Positions 45,317 to 53,922 of a DNA stretch of 64,000 bases are shown piece by piece. The position numbers and the translations under genes were made by a program. Position 1 is the first letter of the stretch. The number at the start of each line of letters is the position of its first letter. The stretch comes from Pedobacter sp. BAL39 (lineage in GTDB: Bacteria; Bacteroidota; Bacteroidia; Sphingobacteriales; Sphingobacteriaceae), in contig NZ_ABCM01000008.1 in NCBI RefSeq assembly GCF_000170795.1, forward strand, positions 62,001 to 126,000, read 5' to 3'. A model generated the notes under the pieces. The model did not search any database, was not told the origin of the DNA, and worked only from the letters and a program-made list of their open reading frames with translations.

Positions 45317-46147
45317 ATGTCGACCTTATCCCAATTTAAAACGTTCAGCAGTAACTTACCAGAAATGGACTACCTGATGCCGGTGCTGTTTGTGGGTCAT
45401 GGCTCACCAATGAATGGTATTGAAGACAATGAGTTTAGTGCTCAATGGGCGTCCATGGCGAGGGACATTCCCCAACCCACAGCGGTGATTGTTGTTTCTG
45501 CGCATTGGTTTACCAGCGGCACACACCTGACAGCCATGGATTTCCCAAAGACCATCCACGATTTTGGAGGCTTTCCCCAAGCGCTGTTCAATGTCGAATA
45601 CCCTGCACCAGGCAGCCCACTGGTTGCTGAGGAGGCAGCGGCACTGATCCACAGTACTACAGTAGGGATGGATCACGACTGGGGCCTGGACCATGGCGCC
45701 TGGACAGTCATCAGGCATATGTACCCTCAGGCGAATGTACCTGTATTGCAGCTCAGCATTGATTACAACAAAAGTCCGGAAGAACACTACCGCATTGCTG
45801 CCGAGCTGTATCAGCTCCGAAAAAAAGGAGTGCTGATTATGGGGAGTGGAAATATGGTCCATAACCTGCGGATGCTGAACTGGGAAATGATGAATGGTGG
45901 TGGGTACGACTGGGCCCTGGAGGTAAACACACGTTTTAAAGAGCTGATCATGAACAATGACCACCAGCCATTGATCTCCTATCAACAGCTGGGGCGCGCC
46001 GCCATGCTGGCCATCCCGACACCAGAACATTACCTTCCGCTCATCTATACGCTGGGTTTAAAAAATGATCAGGAGAAGGTGTCGTTATTCAACGACAAGG
46101 CTATCGGAGGGTCGCTCACGATGACTTCCCTGAGGATCGGCGACTGA
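45317..46147 (+). CDS. ygiD: YgiD-type extradiol dioxygenase (LigB family)
   Basis: A 276-residue protein of the DODA/YgiD group, which opens catechol rings such as DOPA. Metal-ligand histidines are in VLFVGHGSPMNG, VVSAHWFTSG and the loop WGLDHGAWTVIRHMYP; GSGNMVHNLRML is the family's second conserved block. The physiological substrate is unknown. The start at 45317 gives an extended N-terminus; a shorter start at MDYLMPVLF is possible. It stands alone between repeat arrays A and B. Confidence 0.9.
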   Translation: MSTLSQFKTFSSNLPEMDYLMPVLFVGHGSPMNGIEDNEFSAQWASMARDIPQPTAVIVVSAHWFTSGTHLTAMDFPKTIHDFGGFPQALFNVEYPAPGSPLVAEEAAALIHSTTVGMDHDWGLDHGAWTVIRHMYPQANVPVLQLSIDYNKSPEEHYRIAAELYQLRKKGVLIMGSGNMVHNLRMLNWEMMNGGGYDWALEVNTRFKELIMNNDHQPLISYQQLGRAAMLAIPTPEHYLPLIYTLGLKNDQEKVSLFNDKAIGGSLTMTSLRIGD

Positions 46148-46245
46148 AAATTGCATTTCTGACGCAGCATTGATTTTCTAAGTGTATATTTATGTTTTGT
46201 GGCGGCTGATGTGCTGCCCATGAGACATTGCCATCGCGAAAATTT

Positions 46246-47505
46246 ATGATGCCTGATACTAAAAATACCTGCTTTAAGACAGCATTTCTAATCCTTGTCC
46301 TGACCCTGCTGGTCACACCGGGCATCCACGCACAGAAAAACCAGAAAACAGGGGTGGTGGTGCTGGGCAATGGCAACGCTGCAATTGCCGCGGCCTTCCA
46401 GTCGGCCTTCTCTGGTGTAGAAACCACTATTTTACTGGAAGCAGAGGAGTTTCATATAGATGGTGCCACAGTGGGGACATTTTTCCGGCAACCGGGAAAG
46501 CGCATGGCTGCGGGGCTGGAGTTGGAATTCCTGAAACGCATGCGTAAGGCTAAAGGAATGAAAGACAGTGCAGAAGTGTATGTTGACCAGAGCAGCGCAA
46601 ATGCAGTGATCAAAGCTTGGGCAGACAGTACCAAAAAGCTGCGTATCATTCCGCGGACACGTTGTACCAGAATTAAGACCAGCGGCTCCGGCTGGGCGCT
46701 GGAGCTGGAGGATGACGGCCGTATTAAAGCTGCCGTGCTGATTGATGCAGGGCCTTCCGATCGTGTAAATGCAACTCTTGGTCTGGGAAAAACAGCTCTT
46801 TTGTGGTCTGATATCGACTATAAAGACCTCAGGTATCGCACGAGCATTGCTGGCGTTCTGAATGAAAGCACAAAAACAGCGGCTTACCTTTCACTTTATA
46901 AGTTTTTTAATCCTGCTCAGAATAACTTTATCTCCCTGAATGGAGAGCAGCACGTCTTTTCTTCAGGTCAGGCCGCGGGAGCAACAGGGGCCTATGCAGT
47001 CTTCTATCATACCAAAACCTCTTTATCAAACCTTAAAGCCATACAGGCGGAATTGATCAAATATCGCCTGCCGCTGATGCCTTTTGATGATATTAATCCG
47101 CAGGATACCAATTGGAAAGCCATTCAGTTTTTGGGCTTATCTGGGTTTCTGAAGGCCGGAGGGCAGGGGAACGCATTTTCCTTTCTCCCAACGCAACCCG
47201 TACAAACGGAGGAGGTAAGGGATGTCATCAAGTCTTATTATTATAAAGCCCAGCTATGGTTCGACGATTATCAACCTGCGGAGATGACCATTGCATCTAC
47301 ACTGGATCTGGTGAGTAAGGTGGGAAATAAAGCGCTGGAAAATACGCGTAAGGAAGTAGAGAAAAAATGGAAATCCAGGTATGCATTTACAAGTGCCTTC
47401 GACGAGAAACATGTGGTCAGCAGGATCGAGTTTGCCGTAATTCTCTACGATTATCTGAACCCTTTTGACGTCAATGTTAGTCCTGAAGGCAAGGTAATAA
47501 GATAA
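46246..47505 (+). CDS. Exported FAD-dependent oxidoreductase-like protein
   Basis: A protein of about 419 residues with a signal peptide (hydrophobic TAFLILVLTLLVTPG, cleaved near HAQ). The N-terminal Rossmann motif reads VVVLGNGNAAIAAAF, so the usual GxGxxG is altered (GNGNAA). A later GQAAGATGAYAV resembles the FAD_oxidored family's closing motif. The sequence between is shorter than in typical members (about 550 residues), so the enzyme may be reduced or inactive. The start is uncertain: I chose ATG 46246 (MMPDTKNTC), while a TTG lies upstream. Function unknown. Confidence 0.65.
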   Translation: MMPDTKNTCFKTAFLILVLTLLVTPGIHAQKNQKTGVVVLGNGNAAIAAAFQSAFSGVETTILLEAEEFHIDGATVGTFFRQPGKRMAAGLELEFLKRMRKAKGMKDSAEVYVDQSSANAVIKAWADSTKKLRIIPRTRCTRIKTSGSGWALELEDDGRIKAAVLIDAGPSDRVNATLGLGKTALLWSDIDYKDLRYRTSIAGVLNESTKTAAYLSLYKFFNPAQNNFISLNGEQHVFSSGQAAGATGAYAVFYHTKTSLSNLKAIQAELIKYRLPLMPFDDINPQDTNWKAIQFLGLSGFLKAGGQGNAFSFLPTQPVQTEEVRDVIKSYYYKAQLWFDDYQPAEMTIASTLDLVSKVGNKALENTRKEVEKKWKSRYAFTSAFDEKHVVSRIEFAVILYDYLNPFDVNVSPEGKVIR

Positions 47506-47530
47506 CTTAAAGAGGCAGAATAACCTATAG

Positions 47531-47750
47531 ATACAAGATAATCCGGGGGTGTAAGATAGCTTAGCGGTGCAAGATGATTTCGCGGTGCTGAGTGACTAAA
47601 CGGGAAAGAGAATTTAATGCATCCCAAACGGACAGTGGTTTTAAGCGCAATAAACAGAAGTTAATAGCAAACAAGGTTTAACCAGTGGTCACCATTTTAC
47701 AATAACAAGCCAGTTTTAACAATAGCAAACCAAAGTTAATAGTAATAAGA
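47531..47750 (+). repeat. Array B of degenerate repeats before the S9 peptidase gene
   Basis: The 270-base gap holds two blocks. Block one (47531-47604) repeats AAGATnnnnTnGCGGTGC every 19-20 bases, about four times. Block two (about 47658-47750) repeats AACAATAGCAAACCAAAGTT-like units. The units differ from array A. No -7 box stands out. Confidence 0.6.
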
Positions 47751-47775
47751 AGTCTTCTAGTAGTAAAAAACACGT

Positions 47776-50163
47776 ATGAAAAAAATATACTTACTCAACA
47801 TATTCTGGAGCCTTGTGTATGCGCCAGCTGTCGTCTCTGGACAAACAAATACAGGCCTTACGGTGGAAAAAATCATGAGTGATCAGAAGTGGATTGGAGT
47901 AGCTCCCACGAATTTAACCTGGTCTTCGGACAGCAGGTCCTTATTCTTTGACTGGAATCCGGAGCGAAAGGTGAAGAACGAAATTTTTGAAATCGGTATT
48001 GGGGGCAGCTCCTTTAAACCGCGTAAGACCGAGGAAGAGAGCCGCGACAAGGCTGTTGGTCTTGATTTTGGCGATGTGGGCAAAGGTGGTATCCGTCTTG
48101 GGGAGAAAGACGGTGACCTCTATCTTATGGAGGTTAAAACCGGGAAGATTCAACAGCTGACCCATACCCTGGAAAGGGAGAGCAAACCTGTGCTGTTGTT
48201 AAATGGTGATATTGCTTTTCAGCGTGGGCAGGATCTTTTCTGCCTGAACAGGAAAACAGGAATTCTCACACAGCTCAGCAATTTTGTAAAGGGAAAAAAG
48301 CCCGACAAGGCTGAGCCGGAAGGGGAGGGTAATGCACAAAAAAGCTGGCTGAAAGCCGATCAGACGGCATTGTTCGACGTCATTAGGGAGCGGAATGCAG
48401 AGGGGGAGGAGCTGAAACGTTCCAACGCGGCCCGGCAAAAGCCGACTGAAAAAGAGCCGCGGCCCATTTACCTCGGTAATGGCTTCCTGTCGACCGTTGT
48501 GGTCAGTCCTGACGGAAGGTTTATCAACTACAAACTGGTGATCTCTCCCAAGGAGCTTCAGGGGACAGTTGTGCCCAACTATGTGACATCCTCGGGTTTT
48601 ACAGAGGAAATTGAGGCCCGAACGAAGGTGGGTGATGCCCTGCCCGAGTACCAGAGTTTCATTTTTGACCGCGTACGGGATACAGTTTATGTCATTAATA
48701 CCAGCACCATTCCCGGGATCAGGCAGCTTCCGGACTATGTAAAGGACTATCCGAAACAGCTTGAAGAGCGTACGAAAAAGAACGAAGACCGCAAGGTCAA
48801 CATTTCCGGGGTCAAATGGAATGCCTCTGGCAGCCTTGCTGTGGTCCTGGTGGAAGCACAGGACAACAAGGACCTGTGGATCCTGAAGCTGGATGCGCTG
48901 ACAGGTGCGCTAAGCCTGGTTGACCGCCAGCGTGATGAGGCCTGGATCGGCGGGCCTGGTATTGGTCTATGGAATGTTGACTGGCTGGATGATAACCGCA
49001 TTTATTTCCAAAGCGAGGCATCAGGATACAGCCACCTTTACCTTGCAGACCTGCGCAGTGGCAAGAAGAAACAGCTGACCTCCGGGAAATGGGAAGTGCA
49101 GCAGCTGCAGCTGTCGAAAGATAAACGGACATTCTATTTTATAGCCAACAAGGAACATCCTGGGATTACCCACTTCTACAAGATTGGCGTTGAGGGTGGA
49201 GCGCCCTTGCGGTTGACCAACATGAGGGGGGGCAATGAGGTGCTGCTCAGTCCGGACGAACAATGGCTGGCCGTCCGCTATTCCTATATGGACAAACCCT
49301 GGGAGCTGTATGTGCAGCGCAATAAAGCAGGAGCAAAGGCAGTACAGGTGACGCAGTCGACCAGCGCTGAGTTTAACGCCTACAAGTGGCGGCAGCCGGA
49401 GCTCGTATTGTTTAGGAACCGTTATGGTGCTGATGTCTATGCGAGAGTATACCCTGCGGCAAACCCTCACCCCAACCATCCTGCAGTCGTATTCGTACAT
49501 GGCGCCGGTTATCTTCAGAATGTGCACTACTGGTGGAGCCAGTATTCGCGGGAGTACATGTTCAATAACCTGCTTGCTGACAATGGGTATACGGTGATTG
49601 ATATTGATTACACCGCAAGCTCCGGTTACGGCAGGGACCATCGTACGGGGATCTACCGGCATATGGGCGGAAAAGACCTGAGCGATCAGGTAGACGGCGT
49701 AAAAATGCTGGTAGAGCGTTATCAGGTGAACCCTAAACATGTGGGTCTGTATGGTGGTTCTTATGGCGGATTCATCACACTGATGGCCTTGTTCAATGAA
49801 CCCGATGTGTTTGCCAGCGGTGCTGCGCTGCGGTCGGTGACCGATTGGGCGCATTATAACCATGGGTATACGTCCAATATCCTCAATGAACCCTACAACG
49901 ATGAGCTGTCGTACAAGCGCAGTTCACCAATTTATTTCGCCTCGGGCTTAAAAGGTGACCTGCTGATGTGTCATGGAATGGTAGATGTAAATGTACATTT
50001 TCAGGACATCGTGAGGTTGTCCCAGCGCCTGATTGAGCTTGGGAAGAACAAGTGGGAGCTGGCGGTCTATCCGGTAGAAGACCATGGCTTTGTGGAGCCG
50101 AGTAGCTGGACCGATGAGTATAAGCGCATTTTTAAATTGTTTGAAACCACATTGAAACGGTAA
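47776..50163 (+). CDS. S9 family prolyl oligopeptidase-like peptidase
   Basis: A 795-residue exported serine peptidase of the dipeptidyl peptidase IV / prolyl oligopeptidase group. A signal peptide (MKKIYLLNIFWSLVYAPAVVSGQ) leads to a beta-propeller domain and a C-terminal alpha/beta hydrolase. The catalytic serine is in LYGGSYGGFITL, the aspartate in CHGMVDVNVHF, and the histidine in VEDHGFVEP. The final hydrolase part is about residues 530-795. It probably trims peptides in the periplasm. Confidence 0.92.
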   Translation: MKKIYLLNIFWSLVYAPAVVSGQTNTGLTVEKIMSDQKWIGVAPTNLTWSSDSRSLFFDWNPERKVKNEIFEIGIGGSSFKPRKTEEESRDKAVGLDFGDVGKGGIRLGEKDGDLYLMEVKTGKIQQLTHTLERESKPVLLLNGDIAFQRGQDLFCLNRKTGILTQLSNFVKGKKPDKAEPEGEGNAQKSWLKADQTALFDVIRERNAEGEELKRSNAARQKPTEKEPRPIYLGNGFLSTVVVSPDGRFINYKLVISPKELQGTVVPNYVTSSGFTEEIEARTKVGDALPEYQSFIFDRVRDTVYVINTSTIPGIRQLPDYVKDYPKQLEERTKKNEDRKVNISGVKWNASGSLAVVLVEAQDNKDLWILKLDALTGALSLVDRQRDEAWIGGPGIGLWNVDWLDDNRIYFQSEASGYSHLYLADLRSGKKKQLTSGKWEVQQLQLSKDKRTFYFIANKEHPGITHFYKIGVEGGAPLRLTNMRGGNEVLLSPDEQWLAVRYSYMDKPWELYVQRNKAGAKAVQVTQSTSAEFNAYKWRQPELVLFRNRYGADVYARVYPAANPHPNHPAVVFVHGAGYLQNVHYWWSQYSREYMFNNLLADNGYTVIDIDYTASSGYGRDHRTGIYRHMGGKDLSDQVDGVKMLVERYQVNPKHVGLYGGSYGGFITLMALFNEPDVFASGAALRSVTDWAHYNHGYTSNILNEPYNDELSYKRSSPIYFASGLKGDLLMCHGMVDVNVHFQDIVRLSQRLIELGKNKWELAVYPVEDHGFVEPSSWTDEYKRIFKLFETTLKR

Positions 50164-50171
50164 CCGAAAAA

Positions 50172-50282
50172 TATCAGCAGGCAAACTGCACCAAAATCTG
50201 CTGATACATAAAGTTACGACGCTATAAGGCTTGCGTCGCTACAACATGGCCTTCCTAAATCAAAGAAAAAAAGCGATTTAGG
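50172..50282 (+). other. Three consecutive hairpins in the 302-base gap
   Basis: Stems TATCAGCAG / CTGCTGATA (50172-50206, loop 17), CGACGC / GCGTCG (50217-50238, loop 10) and CCTAAATC / GATTTAGG (50254-50282, loop 13) follow one another. None has a clear T-run. They may be a 3' structure of the peptidase transcript or a structured RNA. The remaining gap up to the promoter at 50416 is featureless. Confidence 0.55.
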
Positions 50283-50415
50283 TGAATAATAAGGTGATGG
50301 GTGGCATGGAGAAGTTCCACAATAAAGAATAGATGCAATCTAATTTAAGAAGGGCAATTATAGATTTTGTTTATATGGTTATTGGTAATAAGTATCTGGA
50401 ATGTCTGGAGATTCG

Positions 50416-50446
50416 TTGCAATTGAGCAGATATAGGTTTACCTTTG
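50416..50446 (+). promoter_or_regulatory. Promoter of the peroxiredoxin gene (TTG-N20-TACCTTTG)
   Basis: TTG at 50416-50418 and TACCTTTG at 50439-50446 are 20 bases apart, exactly as at efp. The start codon is 19 bases past the -7 box. Confidence 0.75.
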
Positions 50447-50465
50447 TGCAACGAAAAAAAAAATT

Positions 50466-51011
50466 ATGATAAACATAGGACAACAATTTCCATCATTCTC
50501 GAAAACCGCAGTAGTTAGCATTGAAAAGGGTAAAGAATTCGAAACCCTTACATCTGACTCATTAATCAACGAAAACAATCAATGGACTTGCATGTTCTGG
50601 TGGCCAAAAGATTTTACTTTTGTTTGCCCTACAGAAATCGCTGAATTCAACGCCAACTATGGTGAATTCCGTGATCGCGATACTACTTTGATCGGTGCTT
50701 CTACAGATTCAGAAAACGTTCACCTGGCTTGGAGACACAACCATGATGACCTTCGTGGTTTGAAATTCCCAATGCTTGCTGATACTTCTAAATCTCTTGC
50801 TGAGGCATTGGACATCCTGGAGCCTAATGAGAAAATCGCGTTCCGTGCTACGTTCATCATCGATCCTCAGGGTATTGTTCGTTGGGTAAGTGTAAACGAC
50901 CTTAGCGTTGGCCGTAATGTGAAAGAAGTTTTGAGAGTACTTGATGCTTTACAAACTGACGAGCTTTGCCCTTGCAACTGGGAAAAAGGTCAGGAAACAT
51001 TAACCGTATAA
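50466..51011 (+). CDS. AhpC-type peroxiredoxin
   Basis: A 181-residue thiol peroxidase that reduces hydrogen peroxide and alkyl hydroperoxides in the cytosol. The peroxidatic cysteine is C54 in FWWPKDFTFVCPTEIAEF, and two C-terminal cysteines, C168 and C170, sit in DELCPCNW. That three-cysteine plan matches Mycobacterium tuberculosis AhpC (C61, C174, C176), which is reduced by AhpD. Here an AhpD-like gene follows 76 bases later. It has its own promoter and a hairpin terminator at 51032. Confidence 0.92.
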   Translation: MINIGQQFPSFSKTAVVSIEKGKEFETLTSDSLINENNQWTCMFWWPKDFTFVCPTEIAEFNANYGEFRDRDTTLIGASTDSENVHLAWRHNHDDLRGLKFPMLADTSKSLAEALDILEPNEKIAFRATFIIDPQGIVRWVSVNDLSVGRNVKEVLRVLDALQTDELCPCNWEKGQETLTV

Positions 51012-51031
51012 TTTTACTGTTTTAAATAAAG

Positions 51032-51067
51032 AATCCCTGTAAAATGCATTTTTGCAGGGATTTCTTT
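51032..51067 (+). terminator. Hairpin between ahpC-like and ahpD-like genes
   Basis: Stem AATCCCTG / CAGGGATT around a loop of about 15 bases (with further A/T pairing), followed by TCTTTT. It would separate or attenuate the two genes. Confidence 0.8.
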
Positions 51068-51087
51068 TACCCTAAATATTCGATATC

Positions 51088-51672
51088 ATGACTGAAGTTA
51101 CAGAAACCATACAGGAATTACTGGCCGTTGTAGGCCTGGATACAGATTATAGAAACGAGAGCCTTGGCCTTTTGGAAAAGGGCAGTTCAAGATACGTGCG
51201 TGATCTGAAGTTAAACTTTAGCAGCACCTTTACCTCTTCGCACATGACGGAGAAGGAATGTGCGCTGCTGGCACTGAGCATCGCCGTAAACAACAACAAT
51301 AAAGTGCTGATTGATTTCTTCGAGAAGCTGGCACTGAGCAAAGAAGCTACTGTTGAGGAAATCGGTGAAGCCGCAGCATGTGCTTCATTGCTGGCTCTGA
51401 ACAACGTATTTTACCGTTTCCGTCATTTTACGGGAAAAGAGAAATATACGCAGATCCCTGCACGTGTACGCATGCAGATTATGAGTAGCCCGGTAACAGG
51501 GAAAGAGTTTTTCGAGTTAATGAGTATTGCTGTATCAGCCGTTAACGGATGTGAAATGTGTGTAAATGCACATGAGAAGTCAATTCTTGGCCTTGGTGCA
51601 ACAGAAGAGCGCATCTTCGATGCGGTACGTATTGCGTCCATCGTCACGTCAGCGGGAAAAGTGATTTATTAG
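51088..51672 (+). CDS. AhpD-like carboxymuconolactone decarboxylase family protein
   Basis: A 194-residue protein whose C-terminal CMD domain holds the AhpD disulfide motif AVNGCEMCVNAHEKSIL: C155, C158 and the proton-relay histidine H162. In mycobacteria AhpD passes electrons to AhpC. A second, degenerate CMD-like helical half lies at residues 55-110. Position next to an AhpC with the matching three cysteines supports the same role here; the electron donor upstream of AhpD is unknown. Confidence 0.9.
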   Translation: MTEVTETIQELLAVVGLDTDYRNESLGLLEKGSSRYVRDLKLNFSSTFTSSHMTEKECALLALSIAVNNNNKVLIDFFEKLALSKEATVEEIGEAAACASLLALNNVFYRFRHFTGKEKYTQIPARVRMQIMSSPVTGKEFFELMSIAVSAVNGCEMCVNAHEKSILGLGATEERIFDAVRIASIVTSAGKVIY

Positions 51673-51738
51673 TCCTTGTGCAGAATTTGTCTTCCGGAGC
51701 TGGTATTTAGCATTTGTTGCTTTGTCTGGCGCGGGAGG

Positions 51739-51828
51739 AAAAAAAAGAAACATACGATTCGCGGCTGAAAAGCTTGCGCTGAAGGGCGCAAACGTTTCTA
51801 TGCCGCTCACAGTATGTTTCTTTTTTTT
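51739..51828. repeat. 90-base long-stem hairpin element
   Basis: Perfect 17-bp outer stem AAAAAAAAGAAACATAC / GTATGTTTCTTTTTTTT, a 5x5 internal loop, GCGGC / GCCGC, GAAA / TTTC, and an inner hairpin TTGCGC(TGAAGG)GCGCAA. Nearly the whole 90 bases can fold into one rod. It sits 67 bases after ahpD, in a 534-base gap with no gene. The final T9 could end rightward transcription. Confidence 0.7.
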
Positions 51829-52099
51829 TGCAGGGAGCTCAGTAAAGCGTCTTATGGTAACCGGGGTGTCGGAATATGATCCCTGCAGGGGGCGATTACA
51901 TCATAGAGAGGGACAGGGGTGGACGACGTGCAATTCGGGATGTTTGACCGCACTTGAGGTTTTATTTATTGCCGACGCCATAGTTAATACTTGTCCCCGC
52001 ATTCTTTTTTGTGGTCTCACCATCTAAGGGGGTCATTACTCTACTGCCTTTGTATTGTCGCCCAACTTTGGCAGAAAATTAAGTTGTGGTTTCCTGTTC

Positions 52100-52176
52100 T
52101 TATTACGTTGTGTGATTCCTTATTTTATTGTGAGTCGTTATTTTATGTGGTCGGATTGATATTGTATGTCGTCGGC
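52100..52176 (+). repeat. Array C of degenerate ~19-bp repeats
   Basis: Units such as TTATTTTATTGTGAGTCG and TTATTTTATGTGGTCGGA repeat about four times at the right end of the 534-base gap. Other sequence in this gap (51829-52099) shows nothing I recognise. Confidence 0.55.
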
Positions 52177-52206
52177 TTGATCAACCTGACCTTATCGCTG
52201 TTTGTT

Positions 52207-53400
52207 CTATTTCTGTTGATCCAGTTTTGTCTTTACAAGTTTGCTGAGCTGACTTTCCGCGGTCAGACCTTCGATTTTCAAGAGGTAGTCCTTTAATATG
52301 GTTTTGATCTCCGCTGAGGGTTGTGTTTGGAGTCTGGGCAGGACATTGTTGTTGATGCGCAGCAGGAGATCGCCGAGGATGTTGTCGCGTTCTTTAGCGT
52401 CGGCATGCTCAGCTCTCAGCAATTGCCGGTCAAAAGCCATTTTAATCGCTTCTAAGACTTTCTCTGTTTCTTTATGTGTAATGGTGTAGGAAATTTCCAG
52501 ATCTTCAATTGTGAGCAGTTTATCAGCTTCGGGCATCATGGTAGATTCCCTGATAAAGGAAATGATGTTATCGATATCCGTTCGGTCGAGGGCATCCGGT
52601 TCATTTTCGAGTGAGCTCCCGATGGCCATGGCGAGTGCTTCCTCAACGTTTTCCCTGCCATGTTTTTTTGCGAGGGCAGCCTTCTGCGCGTTGAGGAATC
52701 TGAATTGTGCCGACCTGACACTGGAAACGTTGTTCAGCAGCAATACCTGTTGCAGGGAGTCCTGCAGTATTTCGTTGGGATCAGCTTTAGCAAACCAGGT
52801 ATCAAAGGCCTTCTGTCCTTTGCCGGAACGATCACCCTGAGCTTTGAGGCTTTCCAGGTAGCTGCCAACAAAACCCGGATCATATTTATGCAGCTCATAG
52901 TCCTCAGCCAGGGAGGTCATGTCAGCCGTATTTCCGGATGTTTTCATTATGCTCTGGAGCTGATCAAGGAAACGTTCGGGGCTGGTACTGGCACCCGTAA
53001 TCCGGTAGTAGGGCCTACCATCATCCCTGATGGCAATGTAGCTCGGGTAGGTCTGCACCTGGTATCTGCCGGCGAGGTCACGGCCATCATCTTTCAAGCC
53101 ATTGACCCGGGCAACAATAAAATTCTGCGAAAGCTGCTGCTGTACCTGTGGCCGAAGAAGTATCTTTTTTTTCATGAACTCACATCCGGTACATCCGTCA
53201 AAATAGAATTCTATCAATACATTTTTACGGGTCTTTCTGGCTTCCTGAATGGAAGTCTCCAGCACCTGTGTATAAGTTGGTCTCGAAGCTGTCATCTCGA
53301 CCCGTTGCGATCCTGACTGTGCGTGAGCTGTTGTCAGCGACGTCATCAGTCCCAGCACAAGGACCACCTTAGTATGACTGCCGATTTTATGGAATTGCAT
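52207..53400 (-). CDS. Exported thioredoxin-fold protein
   Basis: A 397-residue protein with a signal peptide (KVVLVLGLMTSLTTAHA) and one thioredoxin-like domain at about residues 40-150. The active-site motif is FYFDGCTGCEFMKKK (CTGC), followed by the cis-proline region VQTYPSYIAI. The remaining 240 residues are helical and without a known domain. Such proteins reduce or relay disulfides in the periplasm. I chose the ATG at 53400 (MQFHKIGSH); a longer frame to 53523 has no signal at its start. It stands alone, downstream of the repeat arrays. Confidence 0.8.
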   Translation of the reverse strand: MQFHKIGSHTKVVLVLGLMTSLTTAHAQSGSQRVEMTASRPTYTQVLETSIQEARKTRKNVLIEFYFDGCTGCEFMKKKILLRPQVQQQLSQNFIVARVNGLKDDGRDLAGRYQVQTYPSYIAIRDDGRPYYRITGASTSPERFLDQLQSIMKTSGNTADMTSLAEDYELHKYDPGFVGSYLESLKAQGDRSGKGQKAFDTWFAKADPNEILQDSLQQVLLLNNVSSVRSAQFRFLNAQKAALAKKHGRENVEEALAMAIGSSLENEPDALDRTDIDNIISFIRESTMMPEADKLLTIEDLEISYTITHKETEKVLEAIKMAFDRQLLRAEHADAKERDNILGDLLLRINNNVLPRLQTQPSAEIKTILKDYLLKIEGLTAESQLSKLVKTKLDQQK

Positions 53401-53853
53401 AGGCGTATAAGAAGATTGATGAAAGCAAGCTAATTTAAAAAAGCAAGCTAAATAAAAAACACTTCCGCTGCCATTTTGTAAAGCATTATTTACTTTCCGA
53501 GCCATTCTTTTTTTGTAAACCATCGTAATTTATCGAATCATTCTTGCTCGCAAAATTATTCTTACCCGATAAGCCATGCTTTACCTGATCATTACTCTTA
53601 ATCCAAAAACATACTAGGAACTATTCATTGAACCTTCGTTATTGCATAGCCACCCAGATCACTTAACACAATAAATATAACATGTCGGCAAACCTTTTGT
53701 AAACATCTTCCAAAAACACCTCACATCTGCCTAACCTTCGGATATGCTCCATATTTGGACCGCGGAATTCCTCAGGTGAAAAGTACTTTACGTCCTCCGG
53801 GATCTTCAGCATATCGGCTATTGCAACAGCAAAAAACTCCCTGACGCAAAAAA
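53401..53853 (-). other. Gene-free upstream region of the thioredoxin-fold gene
   Basis: About 450 bases with no gene. The part nearest the gene (53480-53610) has loosely repeated words such as ATTCTT, GATAA and ACC-rich segments on the coding strand, in the manner of arrays A-C, but the units are too blurred to call with certainty. The rest looks like plain AT-rich sequence. Confidence 0.35.
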
Positions 53854-53871
53854 AGCCAGCGGAAGCTGGCT
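53854..53871 (-). terminator. Small hairpin with leftward T-run
   Basis: AGCCAGC(GGAA)GCTGGCT with seven T in the leftward direction. It may end read-through from ppc, about 130 bases after that gene's stop. Confidence 0.7.
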
Positions 53872-53922
53872 ATAAAACACTGGTAACGCATCATCTAATG
53901 CGTACCGCTAATGTAGAATGTT

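Noticed and set aside
51722..52296. Two plus-strand frames in the gap after ahpD
   Set aside because: One lies inside the long hairpin and the other runs into the 3' end of the thioredoxin-fold gene; neither resembles a protein family.
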